A stretch of 35,410 nt of DNA. It comes from Prevotella sp. (GTDB lineage Bacteria > Bacteroidota > Bacteroidia > Bacteroidales > Bacteroidaceae). The notes below the pieces were generated by a model. It was given only the letters and a program-made list of their open reading frames with translations, was not told the DNA's origin and made no database searches. The position numbers and the translations under genes are program-made. Shown piece after piece: positions 1-8,667 of the stretch. The stretch is from the NCBI GenBank assembly GCA_017474485.1, contig JAFVHO010000024.1, forward strand, positions 1 to 35,410, given 5' to 3'. Each line of letters begins with the position of its first letter. Within the stretch, counting starts at the first letter, position 1.

Positions 1-1
1 A

Positions 2-100
2 AAGACAGAACGCAACCCGCTCTTTGAAAGTGAGTGTGCTAGGCATATCGTCAAGGACGAAATACTGCCCAAATGGAACTATCTTGTCAGATGCAACTGA
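2..100 (+). CDS. C-terminal end of an unidentified protein (5' truncated by window edge)
   Basis: An open frame enters from the left edge and ends at TGA 98-100. It gives 32 residues, including NPLFESECARHIV and a final WNYLVRCN. It stops 17 bases before the stop of the convergent DMP19-like gene, which is a normal tail-to-tail spacing. I do not recognise the family from so short a tail, and it could also be a chance open frame. Confidence 0.4.
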   Translation, partial: KTERNPLFESECARHIVKDEILPKWNYLVRCN

Positions 101-117
101 TGACATATTGTACCAAG

Positions 118-462
118 TTATTTTTTAACGATTACTAAATATAATGTATGAGCATTATAGATGAGTTTCGACAGGTCACGTAGTCCCCATAGTTTCAAGG
201 CTTTGGCCAGCGGATTCTTAAAGATGAAAGGACCGTTGCCGTTGTGTATAAGCTGTACGAAACCACCGTCCATCACCTCCTCGTGCAGGGTATCCCAAGC
301 CAACAGCGTTATCTGGTCGGCATTGAGCTCTCCCATGTTTTCTGCCGTCAGTTGTCCACCTATTGCCTCCTTAATAGCTGCAACAAAGGTGCCTACAAAG
401 GCATCCATACCCTCGCCAGCAGCCTTACGCAACACGTCGTCTTTGATGATTACTTCTGTCAT
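118..462 (-). CDS. DMP19 (DUF4375)-like small protein
   Basis: This 114-residue protein has the pattern seen in DMP19/DUF4375 proteins: an LxAWDTLHEEVMDGGFVQLIHNG stretch cut here to its core (WDTLHEEVMDGGFVQ), then a G-P-x-x-x-x-NPLAKALKLWG segment and a final short helix. It has no signal peptide or membrane segment, so it should be cytoplasmic. The family was named for a DNA-mimic protein, but most bacterial members have no known role and I do not claim DNA mimicry here. The start is supported by a -7 element (TAACTTTG) only 8 bases upstream of the ATG, so the transcript is nearly leaderless. The gene stands alone, divergent from the plug-like gene. Confidence 0.65.
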   Translation of the reverse strand: MTEVIIKDDVLRKAAGEGMDAFVGTFVAAIKEAIGGQLTAENMGELNADQITLLAWDTLHEEVMDGGFVQLIHNGNGPFIFKNPLAKALKLWGLRDLSKLIYNAHTLYLVIVKK

Positions 463-470
463 AATGGGTG

Positions 471-478
471 CAAAGTTA
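471..478 (-). promoter_or_regulatory. -7 promoter element of the DMP19-like gene
   Basis: TAACTTTG on the minus strand matches the Bacteroidetes -7 consensus TAnnTTTG. It lies 8 bases before the ATG at 462. No clear TTTG lies at the -33 distance. Confidence 0.6.
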
Positions 479-487
479 CAAAATAAA

Positions 488-515
488 GTGAAAAGTGAAG
501 AGTGAAAAGTGAAAA
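488..515 (+). repeat. Four-unit 7-mer tandem array
   Basis: The units are GTGAAAA, GTGAAGA, GTGAAAA and GTGAAAA, without interruption. The array lies between the divergent DMP19-like and plug-like genes. The same word recurs at 24598-24618 and (minus strand) 30099-30119. Confidence 0.9.
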
Positions 516-542
516 ATTTGCTACCGCTTACAAAATTTCTAT

Positions 543-570
543 AAACTCTAAACTATAAACTCTAAACTTT
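543..570 (+). repeat. Four-unit 7-mer tandem array (AAACTnT)
   Basis: The units are AAACTCT, AAACTAT, AAACTCT and AAACTTT. The array ends 3 bases before the -7 element of the plug-like gene, so it occupies the spacer and -33 region of that promoter. Its word differs from the array 28 bases upstream but the period is the same. Confidence 0.9.
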
Positions 571-573
571 TAC

Positions 574-581
574 TATCTTTG
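574..581 (+). promoter_or_regulatory. -7 promoter element of the T9SS plug-like gene
   Basis: TATCTTTG matches TAnnTTTG. Only 4 bases separate it from the ATG at 586, so transcription would begin at or next to the start codon. No TTTG is found about 20 bp upstream; a 7-mer array is there instead. Confidence 0.65.
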
Positions 582-585
582 CAGC

Positions 586-1800
586 ATGAAGATACGCATA
601 TTACTGTTTCTGATGCTTATGGCACTGCCACTGAATGCAGCCAACCGCATCCTGTCGCCAAGGTTCAAAACGCTGACCAGCACCGTGAATGGTGACTGGC
701 TCAATCGTCCTGTAATGCAGCTGAACAGCCATGATGTACTAACCATCAGTTTTGACGAGCTGTCACACAACTATCATCGGCTATGCTACCGCATAGAGCA
801 TTGCGAATACGATTGGACGACATCGGAATCACTCTTTGAGAGCGATTGGTTGGAGGGATTCAACAACAATCCAATTGAGGATTATCAGAATAGTATCAAC
901 ACAACTCTGTCCTATACGCATTATCAGTTCGACATTCCTAACGACCGCTGTAGACTGAAAATGAGTGGCAACTACCGTATAACCATCATTGACGAGGACG
1001 AAGGCGACGAGGAAGTGATGCAGGTGGAGTTCTATGTCGTCGAGCAACGGATGGACTTAGGTCTCAACGTGTCGTCGAATACAGACGTTGACCACAATGT
1101 CAGCCATCAGCAATTGGATATGTTCTTGCGTTATAACTCGCTGTGCATCACCAATATCGATGAAGAACTGAGGACGATAGTTATGCAGAACTGGCGCGAC
1201 GATACGGCACGCAAAGACCTTCGTCCGACTTCTGTCAGCATGCAGGGATTGGAATGGACACACCAACGTCCCCTGATTTTCGATGCAGGCAACGAATATC
1301 ATAAGTTCGAAGTGCTGGATGTCACACACCCCACAATGGGCATTGACCGCATTAATTGGGACGGGCACCAGTATGATGTTTATCCCTTTATGGCGACAGA
1401 ACGCAGAAACTATCTGACGGATGTGGATGCCGATGGTGCTTTCTGCATCAGAAACAGCGACCGCTCGGAATCAGACTACACCTGTGAATACGTGTGGGTG
1501 AACTTTACGCTGAAGGCATCCTATCAAGGTGACCTCTACATTGGCGGACACTGGGCCACAGATAAGGATGACGAGACTTATAAGATGCGCTATGACGGTG
1601 CCCAGGGCATCTACTACACACGATTACTGCTGAAACAGGGCTATTATTCATATAACTATATGACTCCAAACGGAGGAATACCCGATTCGGAAGGAAACTT
1701 CTACCAGACAGAGAACCGTTATCAGGCCATGGTTTACTATAAAGGTCCAATGGATCGTACGTGGCGACTTGTAGCCTATAGGGCTGTGGAATTCCGATAG
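586..1800 (+). CDS. T9SS plug-like exported protein (DUF5103 family)
   Basis: This 404-residue protein starts with a signal peptide (hydrophobic core in residues 5-17, likely cleavage after LNA). The mature N-terminus has the family pattern: ILSPRFKTLTSTVNGDW, then FDELSHNYHRLCYRIEHC and the following YDWTTSESLFESDWLEGFN. Proteins of this family (formerly DUF5103) include the Plug protein that binds the SprA translocon of the type IX secretion system and closes its channel in Flavobacterium. That role is known from the family; whether this copy serves a translocon cannot be told, because no other T9SS gene is in the window. The last 25 bases overlap the 3' end of the convergent propeller/AraC gene. 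The start is fixed by the promoter just upstream. Confidence 0.75.
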   Translation: MKIRILLFLMLMALPLNAANRILSPRFKTLTSTVNGDWLNRPVMQLNSHDVLTISFDELSHNYHRLCYRIEHCEYDWTTSESLFESDWLEGFNNNPIEDYQNSINTTLSYTHYQFDIPNDRCRLKMSGNYRITIIDEDEGDEEVMQVEFYVVEQRMDLGLNVSSNTDVDHNVSHQQLDMFLRYNSLCITNIDEELRTIVMQNWRDDTARKDLRPTSVSMQGLEWTHQRPLIFDAGNEYHKFEVLDVTHPTMGIDRINWDGHQYDVYPFMATERRNYLTDVDADGAFCIRNSDRSESDYTCEYVWVNFTLKASYQGDLYIGGHWATDKDDETYKMRYDGAQGIYYTRLLLKQGYYSYNYMTPNGGIPDSEGNFYQTENRYQAMVYYKGPMDRTWRLVAYRAVEFR

Positions 1801-4235
1801 TCATTAGGTGTCATACGATAGTGGTGGAAGAAACTGGCTATCAAATAGTTTGCCGACGTAAACTTTAATTCATCAGCTATTGTTTCTATCGACTTATCCG
1901 TCTCTTTCAGCATCTTAGCCACCTTCATCAGGCGCAGATTCAACATCATCAGACGTGGGCTTTCGTTAAGATGCAATGACATCTGTTCAAGGAATTGATT
2001 AATATTCACACCAGCCACTTCAGCCAATTGATACATATTGAAAGTGACTTCGCGTTCCTTACATTGTTGTACGAAAGGTATCACTTTCATCATGATTTCA
2101 GCAAAGGCTGAATCGTTCTGCGTCGAGCCATCTGTCTGAAGCGTGAAAGGCGTCAGGATTTCGTCCTCCAACGACTTACAACGGACAGTATAAGTCATGA
2201 TACGATGTTGCAGTTCAGTTCCGCTATTAAGGATGTTCATACGAAGCATCTGATTCCCGTTATAATAATAGAAATTAAGCAAGAACAGTACGGCAACGAT
2301 AAAGCACAGCAATGCATAAAGGCCTTTTGTGCGCCACCAGGGTTCCTCAATATTGATGGTCCATATATAAGGCTCCTGGGGCCACTCGTCCGGTGACATA
2401 GAGACCTGCACTTCTAATTGATATTTTCCTGGTATCATTCCGATTAATGGCAAATGGAGTATTCCCCTATCATCCACCATACCACCGTTACCATTATTAT
2501 CGAAGTATGAAAACACTTCCCAATCATCAATATAGCCTTTCATGCGCAGACGGTAATACGTCTGTGTGGGACGCATGAAATTCAGACCTGAGAACGTCAA
2601 TACCAATGAGTTCTGATTATAGCCCACCGTCAGTTCCGCTGTTCGGGTAACGGCATCTTCAAGTATGACACGATCGTCCAGTTTCATGCCAGGTTTCATA
2701 TCTCGGCCATTCACCATCAGACGAATCAGCTTAGGATAGAGCACCATTCTCGATAATGAATCTGTATGGAAGTAATTGGGATTGAACGTCACGATATGGT
2801 CAAGCGACTGCATGACGATAGTGCCGTCGTGCAGCTTCATGGCACGACGATTGACAAACGACTCGTTAGGCACGTTATCACGACTATAGTAACTCTCCAC
2901 GCGCGAGACCTCATTATCTTTGATAAACAAGTGGGTGATACCACAACTGGTGCCGGCCCAGATGTCGTGTGAATCATCTTCTATCACGCTATGCACCATC
3001 TCATTCATCAAACCGTCCTTAACCGTAAACAAGTAAGGCTTTTTCCCTGGACGTTCCAACTGCACACCAGTATAAAGACCAGTCCACGTCCAACCGCGGC
3101 TGTCTGTATACTTACAGTTGACATGACGTCCTAATGGCTCTGGATTAGCAATCTCTGGCAGATGATCCAGCATTTGAGAGTATTTCAAAGCTTCAGGCTC
3201 ATCCCAACTATAGGCCATGAAGGGAGAGGTAAAGGGCTTAGCATAGAGCAGACCACGCTTCTCAGTACCAATCCACATGCCACCTTGACGATCAAATGCA
3301 ATGGTGTTGACATCTGTCAGAAGCTTACGTCCACTGCTCAACTTCAGCATTTCCTGATGCTTCCTCTCGCCTGATAGTGGATTATATTCCCAATAGCCAT
3401 ACTCTGAAGCCACAAATAAGATGCCATCATGCAATACCATATTATTATAATGGTAAGGGGCACGCATCAACTCCTTCCATTCGTGTGTACCTGCATCGAA
3501 GCGTAGCAGAATGCCATCTTTATCACCATTCCTAATCTGATAGAAGAATCGTCCGTCACGATATACCACTGATGAATTGGCAAAATGCGTCATATCTTCA
3601 CCTGCCGATGAAGCAGCATCATACAGATGCTTGCCTGTCTTTATATCGTAGGCCGATACGATTCCATTGGCAAAAAATTGTAGAAGAACATGTGCGTCAT
3701 AGACGTCTAGGTCATGCAATTCTTCCTTATGAGCCAAAGGTATAACCGCTTTTCTCACAGGACAATAAAGTTTCCCGTTCGACAAAAACCACATCTCATT
3801 CTGGCTATCACCAAACAGGTCCTCAACCTTCTCTTTCATGCCGATATATTTAATGACAGAGTCCACGTTAGTGATAAAAGCTTCCTTCATCAAATCAACA
3901 CATGTCACCTTATACTTATCCTTAACCCAGAGGTGATGTTGCTTGTCAAAATAGATATGGTAGTGTCCTAAGTATTTAGGCAAGGGGAAGTCATTGTCTT
4001 CTGATGGATCGATATGCGTGAAACTGGCACCATCATAGAAGTTAACGTGCCCAATCGTAGTAACCACCATACGACCGGTTTTCGTACACTTGATGGTTTG
4101 TGCACTATTGTCAGCAAGCCCGTGAGAGGCATCATACGAGAAGAATACACGCTCCATGCGCTCGGCATGTATGGTCATACACACCAAAAGCATCATCGCT
4201 GTTGCCATTCTGCGGAATATGTGGCTATAAGACAT
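1776..4235 (-). CDS. Membrane-spanning propeller sensor with AraC-type HTH (no kinase domain)
   Basis: This 819-residue protein has an N-terminal signal (residues 1-24), then a long periplasmic part with two-component-regulator propeller repeats (for example DRQGGMWIGTEKRGLLY, SRGWTWTGLYTGVQL, DSHDIWAGTSCGITHL). A Y_Y_Y-type beta domain follows at about 555-625, then one membrane helix at about 638-658 (GLYALLCFIVAVLFLLNF). The cytoplasmic end, about 725-819, is an AraC/XylS-type helix-turn-helix. Unlike hybrid two-component systems there is no histidine kinase or receiver between helix and HTH, so it looks like a one-component regulator that binds DNA from the membrane, in the manner of SusR-like proteins. 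The ligand is probably a glycan fragment, but no polysaccharide genes are adjacent. The 3' end overlaps the convergent plug-like gene by 25 bases. Confidence 0.85.
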   Translation of the reverse strand: MSYSHIFRRMATAMMLLVCMTIHAERMERVFFSYDASHGLADNSAQTIKCTKTGRMVVTTIGHVNFYDGASFTHIDPSEDNDFPLPKYLGHYHIYFDKQHHLWVKDKYKVTCVDLMKEAFITNVDSVIKYIGMKEKVEDLFGDSQNEMWFLSNGKLYCPVRKAVIPLAHKEELHDLDVYDAHVLLQFFANGIVSAYDIKTGKHLYDAASSAGEDMTHFANSSVVYRDGRFFYQIRNGDKDGILLRFDAGTHEWKELMRAPYHYNNMVLHDGILFVASEYGYWEYNPLSGERKHQEMLKLSSGRKLLTDVNTIAFDRQGGMWIGTEKRGLLYAKPFTSPFMAYSWDEPEALKYSQMLDHLPEIANPEPLGRHVNCKYTDSRGWTWTGLYTGVQLERPGKKPYLFTVKDGLMNEMVHSVIEDDSHDIWAGTSCGITHLFIKDNEVSRVESYYSRDNVPNESFVNRRAMKLHDGTIVMQSLDHIVTFNPNYFHTDSLSRMVLYPKLIRLMVNGRDMKPGMKLDDRVILEDAVTRTAELTVGYNQNSLVLTFSGLNFMRPTQTYYRLRMKGYIDDWEVFSYFDNNGNGGMVDDRGILHLPLIGMIPGKYQLEVQVSMSPDEWPQEPYIWTINIEEPWWRTKGLYALLCFIVAVLFLLNFYYYNGNQMLRMNILNSGTELQHRIMTYTVRCKSLEDEILTPFTLQTDGSTQNDSAFAEIMMKVIPFVQQCKEREVTFNMYQLAEVAGVNINQFLEQMSLHLNESPRLMMLNLRLMKVAKMLKETDKSIETIADELKFTSANYLIASFFHHYRMTPNDYRNSTAL

Positions 4236-4265
4236 TGGCCAATTGCATTTTTCGTTCTATCGCCG

Positions 4266-4296
4266 CAAAGGTAGTAAAAAAAAAGCTAACCACAAA
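4266..4296 (-). promoter_or_regulatory. Promoter of the propeller/AraC gene
   Basis: Minus-strand TACCTTTG lies at 4266-4273 and TTTG at 4293-4296, with 19 bases between. The -33 box sits inside the second arm of the upstream terminator and the T-run fills the spacer. The ATG at 4235 is 30 bases downstream of the -7 element. Confidence 0.7.
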
Positions 4297-4322
4297 ATTT
4301 TTTCATTTCTTTTGTCGTTAGC
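4276..4322 (-). terminator. Rho-independent terminator of the porin-imelysin-dihaem-CcsA operon
   Basis: Arms at 4310-4322 and 4285-4297 pair over 13 bp with one mismatch (GCTAAC-n-ACAAAA form). On the minus strand the hairpin is followed by nine T residues (4276-4284). It lies 27 bases after the ccsA-like stop codon. Confidence 0.85.
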
Positions 4323-4348
4323 ATTTTATGATCATGACATGTTATCAA

Positions 4349-5521
4349 CTATGCGTATGAATGCATACCTCCAAGAAAATAGTTCACACCCAGATAGGTT
4401 ATGAGGATGGTGAAGAAAGCCAGCGTCATATAGAGGTGATACTTCAGTGTGGACAGTTTTGAGAAAGAACGATGCGCAGGTGCAGCATATATCATCAAGG
4501 TAATAAGCGCCCACGTCTCTTTCGGATCCCACGACCAGTAGGTACCCCACGACACATTAGCCCAGATGGCACCGATAAAGATGCCGTAACACAATAACAT
4601 GAGCGATGGGAAAAGCAGGAACTGAGACAAATGATACATCTCCTGTCGTTGCTTCGACACGATAATGCCCACCAGCCCGATGATGAATGTCAACAACAAC
4701 AGCGTGTAAGCCATCATGATAGTCGATACATGGAGAGGTAGCAAACGGGAGTTGAGTACTGGCAGAGGATGGTTTGCTGCCGAGTATTTTCCCAAAAAGT
4801 AATACACCAGCAGGACAAAGCACGACAACAGGAATCCCGTAAAGATAACCAGCGGGAAGCGTTGTTTCCGCAGTATAGACAGCTGTTGACGGAATTTGCC
4901 TTTAGGGTCAATCTGCATCCAGAAGAGCGAGACAAATAGTAGCGCATAGCCACAATAGGTGACGGGAATTCCCCATGGATCGCTGTTCATGGCGAGGATG
5001 CTTCCCTGTAAATCCATATCAAAGTCACTTTGATAGAGGCGGACACCCTTCTGGCTGACAATCTGATTCATCGAAATAGTGAAAGGTTGCCCGTCTATCA
5101 TGACGTGTGACACATAGTCGGAAGGCATATCGGTACCTTCATAGAACTTGATTTCAAAGTCCTCCAGACAAATGATGAAGGGCAGTTTATGCAGATACAT
5201 GTCACGCGTCAGGTATTCATTGGTGGCTATTCCCTTGCGCAGTGGAACAACACCCCGAATAGCCGTCAGATGTGTTAACAGAGCACCTGCCAGTATGACG
5301 ACAAACGAGAGATGCAGCACGACAACAGAGGCACGGTGCACCTTCCGCTTGATAAAATAGAACGTAGCCACAGCTGTGAGCACTGCCCACAGAGCTGAAA
5401 ACCACCAGGCACTGAATATATGTTCGTCAACATAGTCCGTACCCTGATATTTTTCCACAATTGTGGCAGCTGCCAGCACGGCAACCACCACAATGTAAAA
5501 CACGATAACGATTCTCTTCAT
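4349..5521 (-). CDS. Compact ResB/CcsA-type cytochrome c maturation protein
   Basis: This 390-residue membrane protein has about eight helices. The C-terminal half carries the tryptophan-rich haem-handling (WWD) motif, ANVSWGTYWSWDPKETW, near residues 320-336. It also has periplasmic histidines in the flanking segments (LPLHVSTIMM upstream, YAAPAHRS downstream), as in CcsA/ResC. The N-terminal half has three helices and a soluble loop resembling a shortened ResB/CcsB. The role is transfer of haem to CxxCH sites of exported apocytochromes (system II). It is the last gene of the operon, 30 bases after the di-haem oxidoreductase, its probable client. Fused CcsBA proteins in other bacteria are much longer, so this is a compact form. 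Confidence 0.85.
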   Translation of the reverse strand: MKRIVIVFYIVVVAVLAAATIVEKYQGTDYVDEHIFSAWWFSALWAVLTAVATFYFIKRKVHRASVVVLHLSFVVILAGALLTHLTAIRGVVPLRKGIATNEYLTRDMYLHKLPFIICLEDFEIKFYEGTDMPSDYVSHVMIDGQPFTISMNQIVSQKGVRLYQSDFDMDLQGSILAMNSDPWGIPVTYCGYALLFVSLFWMQIDPKGKFRQQLSILRKQRFPLVIFTGFLLSCFVLLVYYFLGKYSAANHPLPVLNSRLLPLHVSTIMMAYTLLLLTFIIGLVGIIVSKQRQEMYHLSQFLLFPSLMLLCYGIFIGAIWANVSWGTYWSWDPKETWALITLMIYAAPAHRSFSKLSTLKYHLYMTLAFFTILITYLGVNYFLGGMHSYA

Positions 5522-5528
5522 GCTTAAT

Positions 5529-5544
5529 AAACGGGAAAACGGGC
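5529..5544 (-). repeat. Two-unit 8-mer in an operon spacer
   Basis: Plus-strand units AAACGGGA and AAACGGGC lie in the 30-base gap between the di-haem oxidoreductase stop and the ccsA-like start. It is a weak member of the spacer-array class and could be chance. Confidence 0.5.
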
Positions 5545-5551
5545 GCTGTTA

Positions 5552-7300
5552 TTATATGGATTCTATGAATTTAACAACAGCATCACGATCTTCCTTGGGT
5601 AATTGATAGAATTTCTCCGTAGCACGGTAGCCATCAGACTGTTTCGAATAGCCGTGCCACATGATGGCTTCCAGAACAGTTCGTGCCCGGCAATCATGCA
5701 AACGGTCGTCGGCACCTGTCAGTTGACGCGACAAGCCACGACCCCACAACGGTGTGGTACGACACCAGCCCGTACGGATATCGTTCTTCATGAACAGACG
5801 ATGCTGCACCATGTCGGTATATGGCCAGATGGTCTGGTTGGGATACTTCGGCAACACTTTGTCGGCATCCCTGCCAATGCTCTTGGCATACGCCTTGATG
5901 CTGGCATCGACCCACATATTGTCGGCCCCCGTCTTCCACGACGGACGGTGACACTGGGCACATCCTATCTTCGAGAACAGCTCCTTGCCACGTTGTACAC
6001 GGGCATCGTTCAGATGACGTGCAGCAGGAACAGCCAGTCCGCGATGCCACACCATAAACTGATAGTACTGCTTATCGCTCATCTCTTCCTGTCCATGATA
6101 GGGAGCACCATTGAACAGGTATTTGTCGAATGTCTCTTTTTTGGCTATCGACGAACAGCTCAGAATCTCGTTGATACGGGCTATGATACCTTCATCCGTT
6201 CCGTCAGCATAATATGGATGCAGGATGCTCGTCTCTGACGCACCATGTTCCTTGATATACTTGATGACCTCAGCATCCTCACTCTGTGCCTTGGCCCAAG
6301 CAGCTGTGGTATAGAGCCAGTGCCGGTCGGAACGCGTGACATTAGTGATATTCCATACGGCATTGGCACCAGCACCGTCCTGCAGCGAGCCACGCGTCAT
6401 AGCATAGGTAAAGCGCTTCAACGGTCCGTGCAAGCCACGATGTGAACCAGTATCATTATAGCCAGCAGAATAGTAGGCAGAGGCTTTGAATGTATTGGCA
6501 TCCTTGTCCCACATGGCAGGGTTCAACTCTACGTACTTCGACTCGCTCTTCCACTGTTCCTCAATAGCCTCGTCGTCGAGGGCATCCAGCAGACCAGTAC
6601 CATAGACACCAATAGTCGACTCCAGACGCACCTCGTAGTTCTCAGGTTTGGGATTGGTGTTGAAGGCCGACTGCGGAATACGCACCTCAGGATAAATCAG
6701 GCTATATGCCTCACCATCCTCAAACTGCATAGGCAATCCGCTCTCCATCTCGGTTACAGTCTTCCACTCGATAGAAATCTGACTCTCGTCGATAGGAGCC
6801 TTAAAGGGTGACATGGCTTGTGTCTGAGGCATACCCGTCACCTCACTGATGTAGGCATTGTTGTCAGGATGATAAATCACGAGCAGGTAGCCGTTTCCAA
6901 TCTGGTTGGCACGGTATTCCGTCTGACGCTTGCCGTGACCATACGACGGATGACAGGCAATGCACGAGTTGCGCACCCAAGCAGGACCCAAGCCCTTACG
7001 GGGCTCCTGTTCAAAGGTATAGAGTTTCTCAAAGAAACCCTCACCCGTGTTGAAGTCTTCCTCCATACCAGCAGCTTCAGCGGCAGGTGTGATGGCTGAA
7101 TAGCTGGCCTTCTCCGTGGTTCCCAACTCACCGCCAGGATACCATTCTTCTGCAGTAAAATTACCTGTAGCTTTACCAAAAACCTCTTCGTCTGGTGTCA
7201 ACGGCCCCAGTTCCTGGGCTGTGTCACTACTGTCAGAACATGCCGACAGCACAGAAGCCGCCAGCATGCTCATGATAAATAAACGTGATTGTTTGTTCAT
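5552..7300 (-). CDS. Di-haem oxidoreductase family lipoprotein (DUF1111/DHOR)
   Basis: This is an exported lipoprotein with lipobox LSAC near residue 20. It has two c-type haem sites, CIACH at residues 113-117 and CAQCH near 447. Conserved blocks GLGPAWVRNSCIACH and TPLWGRGLSRQLTGADDRL, with a C-terminal AIMWHG stretch, place it in the DHOR family, related in fold to di-haem cytochrome c peroxidases. It acts in the periplasm or at the membrane as a redox protein; the natural substrate of the family is not settled. Such genes often sit beside imelysin genes in iron-acquisition loci, as here. An ATG at 7312 is also possible, but it lies inside the 8-mer array; the ATG at 7300 leads directly into the signal peptide and is preceded by GAGGAA. 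Confidence 0.88.
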   Translation of the reverse strand: MNKQSRLFIMSMLAASVLSACSDSSDTAQELGPLTPDEEVFGKATGNFTAEEWYPGGELGTTEKASYSAITPAAEAAGMEEDFNTGEGFFEKLYTFEQEPRKGLGPAWVRNSCIACHPSYGHGKRQTEYRANQIGNGYLLVIYHPDNNAYISEVTGMPQTQAMSPFKAPIDESQISIEWKTVTEMESGLPMQFEDGEAYSLIYPEVRIPQSAFNTNPKPENYEVRLESTIGVYGTGLLDALDDEAIEEQWKSESKYVELNPAMWDKDANTFKASAYYSAGYNDTGSHRGLHGPLKRFTYAMTRGSLQDGAGANAVWNITNVTRSDRHWLYTTAAWAKAQSEDAEVIKYIKEHGASETSILHPYYADGTDEGIIARINEILSCSSIAKKETFDKYLFNGAPYHGQEEMSDKQYYQFMVWHRGLAVPAARHLNDARVQRGKELFSKIGCAQCHRPSWKTGADNMWVDASIKAYAKSIGRDADKVLPKYPNQTIWPYTDMVQHRLFMKNDIRTGWCRTTPLWGRGLSRQLTGADDRLHDCRARTVLEAIMWHGYSKQSDGYRATEKFYQLPKEDRDAVVKFIESI

Positions 7301-7314
7301 ACAATTCCTCATTT

Positions 7315-7346
7315 TCTCACTTTCTCACCTTCTCACTTTCTCACCT
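7315..7346 (-). repeat. Four-unit 8-mer spacer array
   Basis: TCTCAC recurs with exact 8 bp period at 7315, 7323, 7331 and 7339 on the plus strand (GTGAGA-type units on the coding strand). It overlaps the imelysin stop codon (7345-7347) and runs to the start region of the di-haem oxidoreductase, filling the spacer. Confidence 0.9.
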
Positions 7347-8598
7347 ACTCTTCCGTTTCCCAATCTTCGTCATCCTCGAAATTGATGTTCCAGATGGTAC
7401 AGCAATACTTCACGAAGGGCGATGGCATGCTGCCGATACCCTCAATAGCAGACGTATAGGCATTCTCCACCTTCTGGTTGACAACATCGCTCTGGACACT
7501 GGCAAAGAAATTGTGGAAGCTATACTGGTGGGCTGACTCATTGGTAGAGCCCAGCCATACATTACGGATGGAACGGATATTATCACAGAAGTCACTGATG
7601 GAGTTGTAGCTATAGGGCGACTCCACGTATGACACGTCACCAGCCGAGAAGGGGTTGGCAATCTTAGCCGTACCCACCTCATTGGCAATAGCCACACACG
7701 AACCCTCGTCGTTACTCAGCACCTGGGCAATAGCTGCCTTCAATGTTGAGAATGAACTGCCCGAACCGCTGATACCAGCCTTGGTCAGGTTCTCGGCAAA
7801 CGACAGGCCTTTCTCTGTCTGATAGTCCAGACCAGCATCCTGGACTACCTTGAGACGACTGCTGTTGGCACCTCCGTCCCAAGCGCACTGCAACTGGAAG
7901 GTGCGCTGCTTCAGCAGGGTACAGATGGTCTGGGCGTAGGCCAGTTCCTGTGCACCGCTGATGTGCTCGAAGTTCTTATAGGTATCATTGCCCTGAAGTT
8001 CAGCTACCTTACGAGGCTGACCATCACGGAACAGGATAAACTCCAATGCGTGGAAACCCAGAATGGTGGCATCCTCAAGCATATCGTCGTTCATACCGTT
8101 ATTGAAGTAGCTCAGCAACAGCGAACGGTTCAGAGGCCATGAGTCGATAGTGGGGTCAATATCGAAGTCGCTGGCTGCACCCATTAAGAAAGCTTCCGAC
8201 TGCTCCCAGTACTTTCGGGCTTGCTTGAAATCTTCGCAGGCACTGTTAATCTGAGCTTGCGTAATGGTTTTGACGGTCAGACCGTTCAGGGTCTTCTCAA
8301 GTGCCTCTGTCTCGTTAGCCAGATTGGTGTAGGTGGGCACAATCACATTGCTAACCAGATTCTGCAAGACCTGACGCAGATAGTCCTCCTGAGTTTCTGT
8401 CAGTTTTGAGGATGCAATGGTGGCATTAGCAGCTTCGAGCTGAGTCACCACACTGCCACAAGCGTTAACAGCCGTCATACCGTACGTACGGTCTTTGTAC
8501 TTGTCAACGTTGTCATTTCCGTTGTTGTCACTGTCACTGCTGCATGCAGCGAATGTCATGCCCATCAGTAGGGCCATTGAATAAATGATCTTTTTCAT
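7345..8598 (-). CDS. Imelysin family lipoprotein
   Basis: This 417-residue protein has a lipoprotein signal (MTFAACSSDSDN, lipobox FAAC near residue 19). It carries the imelysin GxHxxE motif as GFHALE at 181-186, which sits in the cleft thought to bind a metal or ligand. It also has QARKYWEQSEAFLMG, typical of the first imelysin helical repeat, and a second half with AHQYSFHNFFASV. The family was first named as peptidase M75, but structures lack a protease site and link it to iron uptake. It lies between the porin and the di-haem oxidoreductase in one operon, which supports an iron or haem-related role at the outer membrane or in the periplasm. Confidence 0.88.
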   Translation of the reverse strand: MKKIIYSMALLMGMTFAACSSDSDNNGNDNVDKYKDRTYGMTAVNACGSVVTQLEAANATIASSKLTETQEDYLRQVLQNLVSNVIVPTYTNLANETEALEKTLNGLTVKTITQAQINSACEDFKQARKYWEQSEAFLMGAASDFDIDPTIDSWPLNRSLLLSYFNNGMNDDMLEDATILGFHALEFILFRDGQPRKVAELQGNDTYKNFEHISGAQELAYAQTICTLLKQRTFQLQCAWDGGANSSRLKVVQDAGLDYQTEKGLSFAENLTKAGISGSGSSFSTLKAAIAQVLSNDEGSCVAIANEVGTAKIANPFSAGDVSYVESPYSYNSISDFCDNIRSIRNVWLGSTNESAHQYSFHNFFASVQSDVVNQKVENAYTSAIEGIGSMPSPFVKYCCTIWNINFEDDEDWETEE

Positions 8599-8625
8599 TG
8601 TTATCTATATATAAATTATGTGGTT

Positions 8626-8665
8626 AATATCTTAATATCTCAATTTCTCATTCTCTCAATCTCTC
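8626..8665 (-). repeat. Five-unit 8-mer spacer array
   Basis: Plus-strand units are AATATCTT, AATATCTC, AATTTCTC, ATTCTCTC and AATCTCTC. The array abuts the porin stop codon (8668-8670) and fills most of the gap to the imelysin start at 8598. Confidence 0.9.
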
Positions 8666-8667
8666 AA

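Noticed and set aside
1057-1368. Long antisense ORFs inside the plug-like, porin, sensor and other genes
   Set aside because: They are shadows of the real genes, with no promoter and no family features.
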